Source: Arthrobacter burdickii (GTDB taxonomy: Bacteria; Actinomycetota; Actinomycetes; Actinomycetales; Micrococcaceae). From it: 64,000 nt of DNA. A model generated the notes under the pieces. The model had not been told where the DNA came from, made no database searches, and saw only the letters and a list, made by a program, of their open reading frames with translations. Where the stretch lies: contig NZ_JAROCG010000001.1 of the NCBI RefSeq assembly GCF_030433645.1, positions 62,001-126,000 on the forward strand, read 5' to 3'. The translations under genes were made by a program, and so were the position numbers. Below, piece by piece: positions 1 to 7,887 of the stretch (position 1 is its first letter; every line of letters starts with the position of its first letter).

Positions 1-466
1 CCGTGCCGGAGCTCCAGTAGACCGACCCTCCGGCGAAGTCGTTGTACCGACCAGCGGCGCCCGGAGTGGCGATCTCGTCCGTGAGCGGGAAGCCCAGGAA
101 GCCGGCCGGCCCGCCGAGCACGAGATAACGTCCGCGGAGCGCCCCGTGCACCTCGCGCGCTCCGGTGCCGGAGCTCCAGTAGATCGTGCCGGCAGTGTAG
201 TCCTGGGCGCGACCCCCGGCGATGTCGTACGCGCTGCCGACGGGCGTGCCGAGGAACGAAGCGCTGCCGCCGAGCTGCTCATAGTGCTGGATGATCGCGT
301 CGTCGCCGGCCTGCTCCACCGCCATCAGCGCCGGAACGCTCCGCTGCGCAGCCACCGCTGATTCGGCGGCCGCGGGCGGCCCCAGAGCCGTGCCACCGAG
401 GCCACCACCGAGGACGAGGGCGAGGGCCAATGCCATTCCGAGGACCGCGGGGCGAGACCGGCGCAT
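1..466 (-). CDS. LGFP-repeat secreted protein, 3' end outside window
   Basis: Only the N-terminal 155 codons are present; the gene runs off the left edge. The start is the ATG at 466, which gives a basic start (MRRSR) and a long Ala/Leu/Gly hydrophobic segment typical of a Sec signal peptide (about residues 8-37). After it come at least two LGFP-type repeats with the motifs FLGTP, GTIYWSSGTGA, FLGFPLTDE and GSVYWSSGT. LGFP repeats are known in actinobacterial secreted proteins and are thought to anchor or bind at the cell wall. A catalytic domain could follow outside the window, as in the SGNH-LGFP protein at 37220-38812, but that cannot be seen. The 130 bases upstream to the next gene hold no other feature. 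Confidence 0.8.
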   Translation of the reverse strand, partial: MRRSRPAVLGMALALALVLGGGLGGTALGPPAAAESAVAAQRSVPALMAVEQAGDDAIIQHYEQLGGSASFLGTPVGSAYDIAGGRAQDYTAGTIYWSSGTGAREVHGALRGRYLVLGGPAGFLGFPLTDEIATPGAAGRYNDFAGGSVYWSSGT

Positions 467-596
467 TGTGACCCCTTCGTGCTGAACGAGACATGCGAGC
501 TTTGATCGAGACGCTATGCCCCAGGGACGTGCCCGGGTAGGGCCATAAGTCCCGGACCGCACTGCGACCACCCGCGCCACCGTCCGCGGCGCTGCG

Positions 597-1133
597 TCAG
601 CGGAAGGTCGACGCCCGGCGCACCACGAAGTCGGTGACGTCGGCGTCACGCCCGTCGAGTGCGGCCCAGTCGCCGTCGTACGTCAGAACGGTGAGGCCCG
701 CGGTCGGGTAGTCCGTCGCGAGGTCCATGACCGCCGGCTCGCTCGACCGCACGGAGGCGAGGCGCATCGCAAGCTCCTGCACACCGGGGTTGTGGGCGAT
801 GACGAGCAGGCTGGTCACCGTCGGCGGCACGTGGTTGATGAGCGTGAGCATCTCCGTCGGCCGCGCCGCGTACAGGTCGTCCTCCAGCTTGGGGGTGGGC
901 GCCTTGTCTCCGAGCTCCTTGCAGACCCAGGTGCAGGTCTGGCGGGCGCGCAGCGCCGTGGACACGAGGATGAAGTCGGGGACGGCGTCATGCTCGAGCA
1001 TCCAGCGACCGATCAGCGGTGCGTCGGCATGCCCCCTCGAGCTGAGCGAGCGCTCGTGGTCCGGCACGCCCTCCTGGAATTCGGCCTTCGCATGGCGCAG
1101 CAGCAGGAGCTTCTTCAGGTGGTGGGAGGCCAT
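597..1133 (-). CDS. SixA-type histidine phosphatase
   Basis: A 178-residue protein of the histidine phosphatase (phosphoglycerate mutase-like) superfamily, the size of SixA. The phosphohistidine motif RHAKA is at residues 13-17 and the second catalytic histidine is in the VIAHNPG segment. SixA removes phosphate from histidine phosphotransfer domains in E. coli; the substrate of the actinobacterial members is not known. The ATG at 1133 is chosen because it places the RHAKA strand at the N-terminus and because a TAGACT hexamer ends 7 bases before it, so the mRNA is probably leaderless. A longer upstream frame exists but encodes low-complexity Arg/Pro sequence. The winged-helix gene upstream is on the same strand, 38 bp away. 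Confidence 0.88.
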   Translation of the reverse strand: MASHHLKKLLLLRHAKAEFQEGVPDHERSLSSRGHADAPLIGRWMLEHDAVPDFILVSTALRARQTCTWVCKELGDKAPTPKLEDDLYAARPTEMLTLINHVPPTVTSLLVIAHNPGVQELAMRLASVRSSEPAVMDLATDYPTAGLTVLTYDGDWAALDGRDADVTDFVVRRASTFR

Positions 1134-1171
1134 GATCCGAAGTCTAGGGCCTCCCGGCCGCACAGGGCTGA

Positions 1172-1993
1172 CTAGATGGAGTACTCCGGTGCCGCCCAGA
1201 CGACCACTTCGGGGTGGTCGTAGAACCGGTAGCCCTGGCCGCGCACGGTCCGCACGGTATTGGCCAGGCGTCCGAGCTTCGATCGCAGCCGCCGGATGTG
1301 GACGTCGATCGTGCGCTCGTTCGGCACCTCGTCGGCGTTGCGCCACAGCCCGCTGAGCAGTTCCTCGCGACCCACGGTCCGCGCCGCGTTCTCGACGAGG
1401 TAGTTCAGGAGTTCGAACTCCTTGAAGGTCAGGTTCAGCGTCTCGCCGTCGAGGTGGACCTCACGGCGCGACAGATCGATGAGGACGCCGGTGGGCCGGG
1501 CAGGCTGGGCCTGCGACGGGGCGGGGACCGCCTCCGGCCGCGGGCGGCGGGTGACCGTCGGGTCACCAAGCGCCGCACGGACGACGTCGATGTCGGACCC
1601 ACGGGCGTCGGCCGGCGCGAGGGCAACCGCGGCGTGGCTCTCCGCCGTCGGCACGAGGGACCGCACATAGTTGCGGACGTCCTGGGCCAGCTTGGAGAAC
1701 GTGGTGCCTGCGGCAGCCGCCGTGGCCTCGTCGAGCGCGACGTAGAGCACGAAACCGCGCGCCGTCGTATCGCCGGTGACAGCCTGCGGCCCGGGCACCC
1801 CGTTGGGTGCGACGACGGGAACCGGTTCGCTCATCGGCCGTGCCGCGTCCCCTCCGGGCAGTGCCTGGAGGCGGGAATGCTGGTGGGGAACCTGCGGGGC
1901 GTGCGCGGTGTAGGACGGCGCGAACGGCTGGCGTGCCTGCCGGTTCTGGGGGGAGCGGAGGGAGATATGGACGTAGCCCGGATTTACTGACAT
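1172..1993 (-). CDS. Winged-helix (OmpR/PhoB-type) DNA-binding regulator without receiver domain
   Basis: 273 residues. The C-terminal part (about 165-262) is a clear OmpR/PhoB trans_reg_C domain: LNLTFKEFELLNYLVE, then the recognition-helix region TIDVHIRRLRSKLG, then VRTVRGQGYRF. The N-terminal half has no aspartate-containing receiver. It starts with a Pro/Gln-rich, probably disordered stretch, followed by a small alpha/beta-looking segment (about 80-130) that I do not recognise. It is therefore an orphan DNA binder whose activity is probably not set by ordinary phosphotransfer. The ATG at 1993 is used. The 460 bp upstream carry GTAAC/GTTAC half-sites (2107-2117, 2221, 2242) that could be its own operator; this is inference. 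Confidence 0.82.
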   Translation of the reverse strand: MSVNPGYVHISLRSPQNRQARQPFAPSYTAHAPQVPHQHSRLQALPGGDAARPMSEPVPVVAPNGVPGPQAVTGDTTARGFVLYVALDEATAAAAGTTFSKLAQDVRNYVRSLVPTAESHAAVALAPADARGSDIDVVRAALGDPTVTRRPRPEAVPAPSQAQPARPTGVLIDLSRREVHLDGETLNLTFKEFELLNYLVENAARTVGREELLSGLWRNADEVPNERTIDVHIRRLRSKLGRLANTVRTVRGQGYRFYDHPEVVVWAAPEYSI

Positions 1994-2453
1994 GGAAGCA
2001 ACCTCGTGAAGTGTGCCGTCATCGCGGCTCGAATGCGGGATGTGCCCGGTCGGGATGAAGAAAAGTGCCCGCCGTTGGGCTGAAAGTGCGTAAGGAAGGT
2101 CTGGGTGTAACCGTTACGCGTGCATTCGACAACAGCGGAAGTTCGCTGCGGACAGGACGTCCGAGGAAACTGCGGCTGCAGATGCGAGTGAGTTCGTGTT
2201 CACGTGTCGAATTATTGCATGTAACAATCCGCTACGCGCAAGTAACATTGCCGGAACGTCCACCATGTGGACCGGTTCGGGCGTGGACGGACGGGCGTCA
2301 GCGGACCGCACTGCGGCGCTCCGTCGACGAAGCGTCCAGCGCAGCGGGTCTTCTGACGCCTCCCGTCCAGATATCGACGGTAAGCGGAGCGTACTTTACA
2401 GCCTGGAACAGCGGCACCAGACACTGCAGGAAGACACTGCTCCTTCCTGCACG
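1994..2453. other. Intergenic region with GTAAC repeats
   Basis: 460 bp without a convincing gene between the permease stop and the regulator start (both minus strand). It is AT-richer than its surroundings in the middle (about 2200-2260). A perfect inverted repeat GTAAC-C-GTTAC lies at 2107-2117, and two direct copies of GTAACA lie at 2221 and 2242, 21 bp (two helix turns) apart, a geometry usual for OmpR-family dimers. Probably the promoter/operator region of the regulator starting at 1993. The short ORFs here have no recognisable product. Confidence 0.4.
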
Positions 2454-3824
2454 CTATCGCGTGGCGCGCGCCTCCCGCTTCCGCCCGGCCCGGGCGGCGA
2501 GGAACAGCAGCGACCCGACCGCCACGTACGCAAGAGCGCCGAGCCAGACGACGCCGGTCTGCTGGGTCAGCAGCGCGATGCTGGCGATGATCGCGAGTAT
2601 CGGCACGATCCGGGGCACCGAGAAGTGGGCGTGCTCGACCTTGTCCTTCTTGAGGACGAGCAGGCTCACGTTGGCCGACAGGAAGACCAGGAGCAGCAGC
2701 AGCACGGTGGTCTCGGCCAGCGTTGCCAGCTCTCCGGTCAGGGTCAGCACGATGGTCAGCGCGGCGACGACGAGGATCGAGACGAACGGCGTGCGTCGAT
2801 TCGGCAGCACGCGGGCGAACGCTCGCGGAAGGAGGTCGGCCTCTGCCAGGCCGTAGCCGACACGGCTTGCCATGACCATGAATAGCAGGGCCCCGTTGGC
2901 GATGGCGACCAGCGCGATGAGGCCGAACAGCCAGGTCGGGACCGCGATGCCACTGGCCTTCACCACGTCGAGCAGCGGTCCGGTGGAGACCGCGAGTTCG
3001 GACGGGGCCAGGACGATGACCGCGCCGAGCGCGATGAGGAGATAGACGACAGCCGCGGTGCCGATGGCACCGAACAGGGCGCGGGGGTACGCCCTCGACG
3101 GGTTGCGTACTTCCTCGGCCATGTTGGCGGCCGATTCGAACCCCAGGAAGGAGAAGAAGGCGATGACGGAGGCCGCGAATGCGCCCTGCAGCGGAGGCAC
3201 GTCCGGGGCGAACTCGAGAAGTCGGGCCGGTTGCCCGTTGCCGCTGCCGAGGACGACGGCGGCGAGCACGATGACGAGCACGAGGCCGCTCACCTCGATG
3301 ACGGACGCGACGAGGTTCGCGGTCAGCGATTCCCGTACGCCGCGCAGGTTGATCAGGGTCAGCAGGACGATGAAGACCACGGCCGCCGGACCTGACGGAA
3401 CATCGATGAGCGCGGCCAGGTAGTCGCCGGCGAAGGCGTTCGCCAGGGCCGCCGCAGTGGTGATGCCCGATGCCATCATCAGGAACCCGACGAGGAACGA
3501 CACGTACGGGATGCCGAAGGCCCGGTCGGCGTACCGTGCCGCACCACCGGCGTGCGGATACTTCGTGATGAGTTCCGCATAGGTCCCCGCGGTGAGGAGC
3601 GCCACGACCAGCGCGATGAGCAGCGGCAGCCAGATCACGCCCCCGACATCGGCGGACATGGTGCCGACGAGCGTATAGATGCCGGCTCCGAGCGTGTCGC
3701 CGACGATGAACGCGTAGAGGAGCGGTGTGCCGATCGCCCGCTTCAGTCCGCCCTCGGTACTCGGCTCGGCCGTGCTGATGTCCTTTGTCATCGCCCTATT
3801 CGAGTCCGTCGCCTCGGGTTGCAC
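2454..3824 (-). CDS. APC-superfamily amino acid permease
   Basis: 456 residues with about 12 hydrophobic segments. After a short hydrophilic N-terminus comes the APC hallmark GDTLGAGIYTLVG in TM1. This is the usual size and layout of amino acid/polyamine/organocation transporters, which import an amino acid or amine by proton coupling or exchange. The substrate cannot be read from the sequence. The C-terminus is basic (RAGRKREARATR). The start is either the GTG at 3824, with AGAGGG just before it, or the ATG at 3791 (MTKDIS); both leave the transmembrane core intact. The upp gene lies upstream on the same strand, 99 bp away. Confidence 0.86.
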   Translation of the reverse strand: MQPEATDSNRAMTKDISTAEPSTEGGLKRAIGTPLLYAFIVGDTLGAGIYTLVGTMSADVGGVIWLPLLIALVVALLTAGTYAELITKYPHAGGAARYADRAFGIPYVSFLVGFLMMASGITTAAALANAFAGDYLAALIDVPSGPAAVVFIVLLTLINLRGVRESLTANLVASVIEVSGLVLVIVLAAVVLGSGNGQPARLLEFAPDVPPLQGAFAASVIAFFSFLGFESAANMAEEVRNPSRAYPRALFGAIGTAAVVYLLIALGAVIVLAPSELAVSTGPLLDVVKASGIAVPTWLFGLIALVAIANGALLFMVMASRVGYGLAEADLLPRAFARVLPNRRTPFVSILVVAALTIVLTLTGELATLAETTVLLLLLVFLSANVSLLVLKKDKVEHAHFSVPRIVPILAIIASIALLTQQTGVVWLGALAYVAVGSLLFLAARAGRKREARATR

Positions 3825-3923
3825 AACCCTCTGGCGCTTTTTCGATAATTGTTGCGCAGGTCCTGCCGGTGCCGGTGCGGCCTGCTACCGGAAGCCCCAG
3901 GCCCGGAAGGTGAGGGGATCCGC

Positions 3924-4559
3924 CTAGCCGACGACGCCGTACAGCCGGTCTCCCGCATCGCCGAGGCCCGGCACGATGTACGACTTCTCGTTGAGCTTCT
4001 CGTCGATCGAGGCGAGGACGATCGTGACGTTGCGGCCGTCCAGCTCCTCCTGCAGGGTCGCGAGACCCTCGGGCGCGGCGAGGAGGCAGATGCAGGTGAT
4101 GTCCGCGGCCCCACGGGCGAACAGGAACTTGATGGCCTCGCGGAGGGTGCCTCCGGTGGCGAGCATCGGGTCGAGAACGAACACCTGGCGTCCCGTCAGG
4201 TCGTCGGGCAGCCGCTCGGCATAGGTGATGGCCTCGAGGGTCTCCTCGTTGCGGGCCATGCCGAGGAACCCGACCTCCGCGGTCGGAACGAGGCGCGTCA
4301 TCCCCTCGAGCATGCCGAGGCCGGCACGGAGGATGGGGACCACGAGGGGGGTCGGCTTCACGAGGCCCGTCCCCTCGGTGGTGGTCACGGGGGTCTCGAT
4401 GGACACGGTCTCGACGCGGACGTCGCGCGTGGCCTCGTAGGCCAGCAGGGTGACGAGCTCCTCCGTGAGGAGGCGGAACACCGGAGACGACGTGTTCTTG
4501 TCCCGGAGAACCGTGAGTTTGTGGGCTACCAGGGGGTGGTCGACTACCAGTACGCGCAT
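3924..4559 (-). CDS. upp: Uracil phosphoribosyltransferase
   Basis: 211 residues, the standard length. It makes UMP from uracil and PRPP (pyrimidine salvage, cytosol). Visible are the N-terminal [20 protein letters not shown], the [10 protein letters not shown] segment, and the PRPP loop [13 protein letters not shown], followed by the [16 protein letters not shown] region. The ATG at 4559 is 23 bp from the divergent tadA start. TACTTT lies exactly 6 bases before it on the minus strand, so the transcript is probably leaderless and the promoter shares its core with that of tadA. Identification is secure. Confidence 0.96.
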   Translation of the reverse strand: MRVLVVDHPLVAHKLTVLRDKNTSSPVFRLLTEELVTLLAYEATRDVRVETVSIETPVTTTEGTGLVKPTPLVVPILRAGLGMLEGMTRLVPTAEVGFLGMARNEETLEAITYAERLPDDLTGRQVFVLDPMLATGGTLREAIKFLFARGAADITCICLLAAPEGLATLQEELDGRNVTIVLASIDEKLNEKSYIVPGLGDAGDRLYGVVG

Positions 4560-4582
4560 GGGTCAAAAGTACCATTGAGCCC
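4560..4582. promoter_or_regulatory. Overlapping divergent core promoters of upp and tadA
   Basis: Only 23 bp separate the two start codons. On the minus strand TACTTT (4566-4571) ends 6 bases before the upp ATG. On the plus strand TACCAT (4570-4575) ends 7 bases before the tadA ATG. The two hexamers overlap around a GGTAC/GTACC centre. Each -35 region would have to lie inside the coding sequence of the opposite gene. Inferred from position only. Confidence 0.5.
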
Positions 4583-5077
4583 ATGGCCCCCTTCCGTCCG
4601 CCCGTCGATCCCGAGCATCGGGCGTGGATGGGACTGGCCCTGGACGCGGCTGCGAGGACCCGCGCGAGCGCGGACGTGCCGATCGGCGCCGTCGTCGTCG
4701 GCCCCGGCGGCCACGTGCTCGGCACGGGCTGGAACCAGCGCGAGGAACTCGGCGACCCGACGGCGCACGCGGAGGTGCAGGCCATCCGCGCGGCAGCGGC
4801 GCAGCTCGGCGCCTGGCGGCTCGAGGACTGCACGCTGGTGGTGACCCTCGAGCCGTGCGCCATGTGCGCCGGGGCATCCGTCCTGGCCCGCATCCCCCGC
4901 GTGGTGTTCGGCGCCTGGGACGAGAAGGCGGGGGCGTCGGGCTCGGTCTTCGACGTACTCCGCGAGCGCCGGCTGAACCACTGGACCGAGGTCTTCGCGG
5001 GCGTCCGCGAGGACGAGTGTGCTCTGCTGCTCAAGGACTTCTTCGCGGCGCAGCGGTCCGGTTCCGGCTCCCGGTGA
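4583..5077 (+). CDS. tadA: tRNA(adenine34) deaminase
   Basis: 164-residue cytidine/deoxycytidylate deaminase-fold protein. TadA converts A34 to inosine in tRNA-Arg(ACG). The zinc/catalytic residues are visible: H62-A63-E64 in AHAEVQAIR and C92/C95 in PCAMCAGA. RIPRVVFGAWDEKAGA is the expected following strand/helix, and the C-terminal helix (LLLKDFFAAQR) is typical of TadA rather than of free cytosine deaminases. Divergent from upp. The ATG at 4583 is preceded by TACCAT at the leaderless distance and has no good Shine-Dalgarno sequence. Confidence 0.92.
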   Translation: MAPFRPPVDPEHRAWMGLALDAAARTRASADVPIGAVVVGPGGHVLGTGWNQREELGDPTAHAEVQAIRAAAAQLGAWRLEDCTLVVTLEPCAMCAGASVLARIPRVVFGAWDEKAGASGSVFDVLRERRLNHWTEVFAGVREDECALLLKDFFAAQRSGSGSR

Positions 5078-5126
5078 TACTGCGTAGGCTGATCGAATCC
5101 GCAGCATCCCCTTCGAAGGAGTGAAC

Positions 5127-5615
5127 GTGGCAGACCAGCAGGACGGTTTGAAGGAAGTACAGGGCATCCTCGGCAAGGCCGACATCGCGATCCTCACCAC
5201 CATCAATCTCGACGGGCAGCTCGTGAGCCGGCCGCTCGCACTGCACGGCAAGGACTTCGACGGCGACCTCTGGTTCTTCACCGAGGATCCGTCGCCCAAG
5301 GCCGACGAGATCCGCGCCAATCCCCAGGTCAACGTCTCCGTGAGCACGGGCAAGGGCTATGTCTCCATCGCGGGAACGGCCACCCTGTCCAGGGACCAGG
5401 CGAAGATCGACGAGCTGTGGGGCCCGTCGGTGTCCGCGTGGTTCGAGAACGGCCGCGACGACCCCGCCGTCGCCCTTCTCCACGTCGACGCGCACACGGC
5501 CGAGTACTGGTCCATGGACGCTCCGCGCGTCGTCTCGGCCGTGAAGATGGTCAAGGGCCTCGTGACCGGCAGCAAGCCCGACTCCGGCAAGAACGACGTC
5601 GTCGAGCTCCCCTGA
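5127..5615 (+). CDS. PNPOx-like flavin-binding protein (general stress protein 26 family)
   Basis: 162 residues. The split-barrel pattern of pyridoxamine-phosphate oxidase-like proteins is visible: AILTTINLDGQLVSRPLAL, then DLWFFTEDPSPK, VNVSVSTGKGYVSIAGTA and a C-terminal EYWSMDAPR segment. Family members bind FMN, F420 or heme and are often stress-induced; the reaction here is unknown. I choose the GTG at 5127 rather than the in-frame GTG at 5121, because GAAGGA (5115-5120) is 6 bases from 5127 and would overlap ribosome placement for 5121. The gene is monocistronic, with tRNA-Ser downstream. Confidence 0.85.
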   Translation: MADQQDGLKEVQGILGKADIAILTTINLDGQLVSRPLALHGKDFDGDLWFFTEDPSPKADEIRANPQVNVSVSTGKGYVSIAGTATLSRDQAKIDELWGPSVSAWFENGRDDPAVALLHVDAHTAEYWSMDAPRVVSAVKMVKGLVTGSKPDSGKNDVVELP

Positions 5616-5649
5616 CGCTCCCCTGCTGCGCCCTCGTCCCGGCCCCGTT

Positions 5650-5679
5650 TTGGGACTCGGGCGTCCCACCCGGTAAAGT
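5650..5679 (+). promoter_or_regulatory. Putative promoter of tRNA-Ser(CGA)
   Basis: TTGGGA (5650-5655) and TAAAGT (5674-5679) with an 18-bp spacer, 9 bp before the mature tRNA 5' end. Position and spacing fit a housekeeping sigma promoter; the hexamers are imperfect. Confidence 0.45.
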
Positions 5680-5688
5680 AGCGGCGTT

Positions 5689-5778
5689 GGTGACGTGTCC
5701 GAGCGGCCGAAGGTGCAACACTCGAAATGTTGTTTGGTGTAAAAGCCAACGTGGGTTCAAATCCCACCGTCACCGCCA
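5689..5778 (+). tRNA. tRNA-Ser (anticodon CGA)
   Basis: Class II tRNA with a long variable arm. The acceptor stem GGTGACG pairs with CGTCACC, followed by discriminator G and an encoded CCA (5776-5778). The anticodon stem is CAACA/TGTTG with loop CTCGAAA, giving anticodon CGA, which reads UCG. The T-arm contains GTTCAAATC. The length is 87 nt without CCA. A strong terminator follows immediately. The downstream region is a small lower-GC pocket, but no duplicated 3' tRNA end (attR) was found by eye. Confidence 0.97.
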
Positions 5779-5783
5779 ATTGA

Positions 5784-5826
5784 GAAGGCCTTGCTTTCCT
5801 CGTAGACCGAGGGAAGCAAGGCCTTC
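5784..5826 (+). terminator. Strong intrinsic-type terminator after tRNA-Ser
   Basis: A 19-bp stem (5784-5802 with 5808-5826, one G-T wobble) around a 5-nt loop, starting 5 bp after the CCA end. The 3' side is followed by TGCTTTGCC, only moderately T-rich, as is usual in actinobacteria. Confidence 0.88.
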
Positions 5827-6262
5827 TGCTTTGCCTAGGAAGCCCCCGAATCCGGGCAGCGACCTGCTGGCTGGTCGTAATCAGCCCATCTACCGGTCAA
5901 GTACAGCTCGGATGAGGGCCAAAAGTGGGCCTGGTCAGAAGCGGAACTCCCGACGCGGCCAGAAAGTGGTCAGGCTCAGCCCGCTTGCAGGCTATGCGAC
6001 CAGCGCCATCAGGCGGCATCCGATGATGCCAGTGGTCGAAGTGCTGCGCGCCAGATCGCAGTCGCAGGAGTTGTGTTGTACCTGATCATCCGGCTGGGCG
6101 TGATTACTCCGGGTCGATGAATGGTTTCGCAGGGTCAGAGGGAGCTTTCTTCTGGTTCGCGGTAGCCCTGATGTCGCCTCATGCCAGATGAACGAACCCC
6201 GGCCAGTAGTCATCCACGAGTCGACCCGTGACGCGCTTCGCATCGTGGGGCAGGATGCTCCC
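5827..6262. other. Gene-poor stretch downstream of tRNA-Ser
   Basis: About 435 bp between the tRNA terminator and the lipoprotein gene, visibly lower in GC than the genome core. Short ORFs on both strands (for example minus strand 5992-6297) show no domain, no ribosome binding site and no recognisable homology. It may be remnant DNA of an old insertion next to the tRNA. I see no transposase fragment, inverted repeat or attachment-site duplicate. Confidence 0.35.
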
Positions 6263-6649
6263 ATGGGGAACAGGTCGAAATCTTCCACTGCTGCCACGGT
6301 CGGTACGGCTTTTCTGCTGGCCGGCTGCGCTATTGCTCCGTCCTTCTCCCAGGATGAGAAGCGTGAGATGCGGGACAGCGCCAGTGTCTACCAGCAGGCT
6401 GTCCTGGAAGACCTGGTCGTCACGGAAAGCGAGTACCGCGGCGCGGTCGACGCGACACGCGACTGTGTCCGGGACAAGGGATGGGGCGTCGGGCCTCTTA
6501 CTGAGCAGGACGGCAACCAACTCGGGTTCCAGTCCTCCTACAGCGGTGATGCCCCACCCGCCAACGAAGAGATGCAGGCCTGCAACAACGAGTTCGTGTC
6601 GCAGGTCGGTCCGATCTGGGTATCCCAGCGCGCGCCGCTGACCCGTTAG
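6263..6649 (+). CDS. Small putative lipoprotein, unknown function
   Basis: 128 residues from the ATG at 6263. A basic N-terminus (MGNRSK) and hydrophobic segment end in the lipobox LLAGC (C22), so the mature protein should be lipid-anchored on the outer face of the membrane. The mature part is acidic and helical (QDEKREMRDSASVYQQAVLEDLV) with two further cysteines (DCVRDKG and QACNNEF) that could form a disulfide. An ORF extending upstream to 6188 is rejected because it buries the signal peptide. I do not recognise a family. It lies in the lower-GC pocket with the next two genes. Confidence 0.7.
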   Translation: MGNRSKSSTAATVGTAFLLAGCAIAPSFSQDEKREMRDSASVYQQAVLEDLVVTESEYRGAVDATRDCVRDKGWGVGPLTEQDGNQLGFQSSYSGDAPPANEEMQACNNEFVSQVGPIWVSQRAPLTR

Positions 6650-6684
6650 CCACCGCACGCGTCGTTACACTCACGAGGATGACT

Positions 6685-6912
6685 ATGGGGACGAACGGAC
6701 AAGCACAGCCACGCTCACGCACAGCGGGACGAGACACCATCATCTGGGCTCTCGGAGGAGTGCTCTTTGCTCTGGCCGGAACCACGTCCCCCATGAAGGC
6801 CGATGCCTGGTACCTGATCGCGGGCTCCGGCTTCATGCTCATCGCAGCAGCTTTTCTTGTCGCCCGGGCGATCATCTCGCTGCGTCGGGACGACGACGCC
6901 ACTTCCTGGTAG
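6685..6912 (+). CDS. Small two-helix membrane protein
   Basis: 75 residues with two hydrophobic helices (about 18-36 and 43-63) and a charged C-terminus (SLRRDDDATSW). The ATG at 6685 is preferred to that at 6679 because GAGG (6675-6678) is 6 bases before 6685 and directly abuts 6679. Function unknown. It starts 35 bp after the lipoprotein stop on the same strand and may be cotranscribed. Confidence 0.6.
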   Translation: MGTNGQAQPRSRTAGRDTIIWALGGVLFALAGTTSPMKADAWYLIAGSGFMLIAAAFLVARAIISLRRDDDATSW

Positions 6913-7071
6913 CTGCAACCATCACCTCGGGCGCAGGACCCGGCAATGCTGCGCTGGGTCATGCGGCGCAGGCCTGCGGCCGCCACTAGCTCTGCAGCAA
7001 TCCTTGTCGCCCCCGGTACTACCTTCGGCACCACATAAGAATTCTGCTCAATCCAACCAAAGGAAAATTAC

Positions 7072-7599
7072 ATGGCTGAATCCAAACTTGTCCCGCAGAA
7101 GCCCACTGGAGCATTCATCGGCGCTAGCTGGGTTGCGTTGATCATCGGAGTGTCGTCCTATCTCATCGGCCTCTGGAACGCAACGAGCATGGAGCTGAAC
7201 GAGAAGGGCTACTACTTCACGATCCTGCTCTTCGGACTGTTCGCAGTGATCTCGATCCAGAAGACGATTCGAGATCGAGCTGAGGATATTCCAGTTACGA
7301 ATATCTACTACGGCGTGGCATGGTTCTCCGTTGTTGCATCACTTTCGCTACTGGTAATCGGTCTTTGGAATGCCGACATGCTTCTGTCCGAAAAGGGCTT
7401 CTACGGCTTGGCCATGCTGATGTCTCTCTTCGGAGCCATCACCGTCCAGAAGAACGTGCGAGACATGGCGGTGTTTGCCGAGGTCGAGAAAACCGAGAAC
7501 CCAAAGCGAAAGCTCTTCTCAGGCCAGGACATCCCTGCCGCAACGCCCGGGTCCACTCATCGCCCTGATTCCAATCCGACCCTCGGTCGACCCGAGTGA
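7072..7599 (+). CDS. YiaA/YiaB-like two-helix-repeat membrane protein
   Basis: 175 residues with four membrane helices arranged as two similar halves: GVSSYLIGLWNA...LNEKGYYFTILLFGLFAVISIQK and SLLVIGLWNADMLLSEKGFYGLAMLMSLFGAITVQK. This doubled pattern with LWNA and EKGFY/EKGYY is that of the YiaAB two-helix domain; E. coli YiaA has the same build and unknown function. The hydrophilic C-terminal tail of about 45 residues is extra. AAAGGA lies 7 bases before the ATG. Codon use is clearly less GC-rich than that of neighbouring core genes, consistent with acquisition. Confidence 0.82.
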   Translation: MAESKLVPQKPTGAFIGASWVALIIGVSSYLIGLWNATSMELNEKGYYFTILLFGLFAVISIQKTIRDRAEDIPVTNIYYGVAWFSVVASLSLLVIGLWNADMLLSEKGFYGLAMLMSLFGAITVQKNVRDMAVFAEVEKTENPKRKLFSGQDIPAATPGSTHRPDSNPTLGRPE

Positions 7600-7841
7600 G
7601 TTGAGAGCCTCCCTGCACGGTTGTGGCTGTCGGCTCGGGTGCAGGCCCTGTCTAGCCCTCGTTGCTGCTGCAGGCGGCCAGACAGGGCTGCGTCATTCCG
7701 GTCATCGTCATTCAGCTGTGGCGGCATATGTTGCATCGCTCTGCTGCCTCCTGTTCCAGTTATCGGGCCAGTGTTTGCCTGCTGCTTGCCTCAGCTGTCG
7801 GCTGGTCCCGGGTGAAGCTGGGCGATACGGTGACACAGCAG

Positions 7842-7881
7842 CAGAACCCCGCGCACTCCAGACGGACCGCGCGGGGTTCTG
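7842..7881. terminator. Bidirectional hairpin between convergent genes
   Basis: A perfect 13-bp stem (7842-7854 with 7869-7881) and a 14-nt loop, lying 6 bp before the stop of the minus-strand phosphoesterase gene and downstream of the YiaA-like gene. It can act for both strands. The 240 bp between the YiaA-like gene and this hairpin hold nothing else I can identify. Confidence 0.75.
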
Positions 7882-7887
7882 TGCCGC

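Noticed and set aside
5689-7880. tRNA-Ser integrated genomic island with attL/attR
   Set aside because: No duplicated tRNA 3' end, integrase or mobility gene could be found; only composition hints remain.
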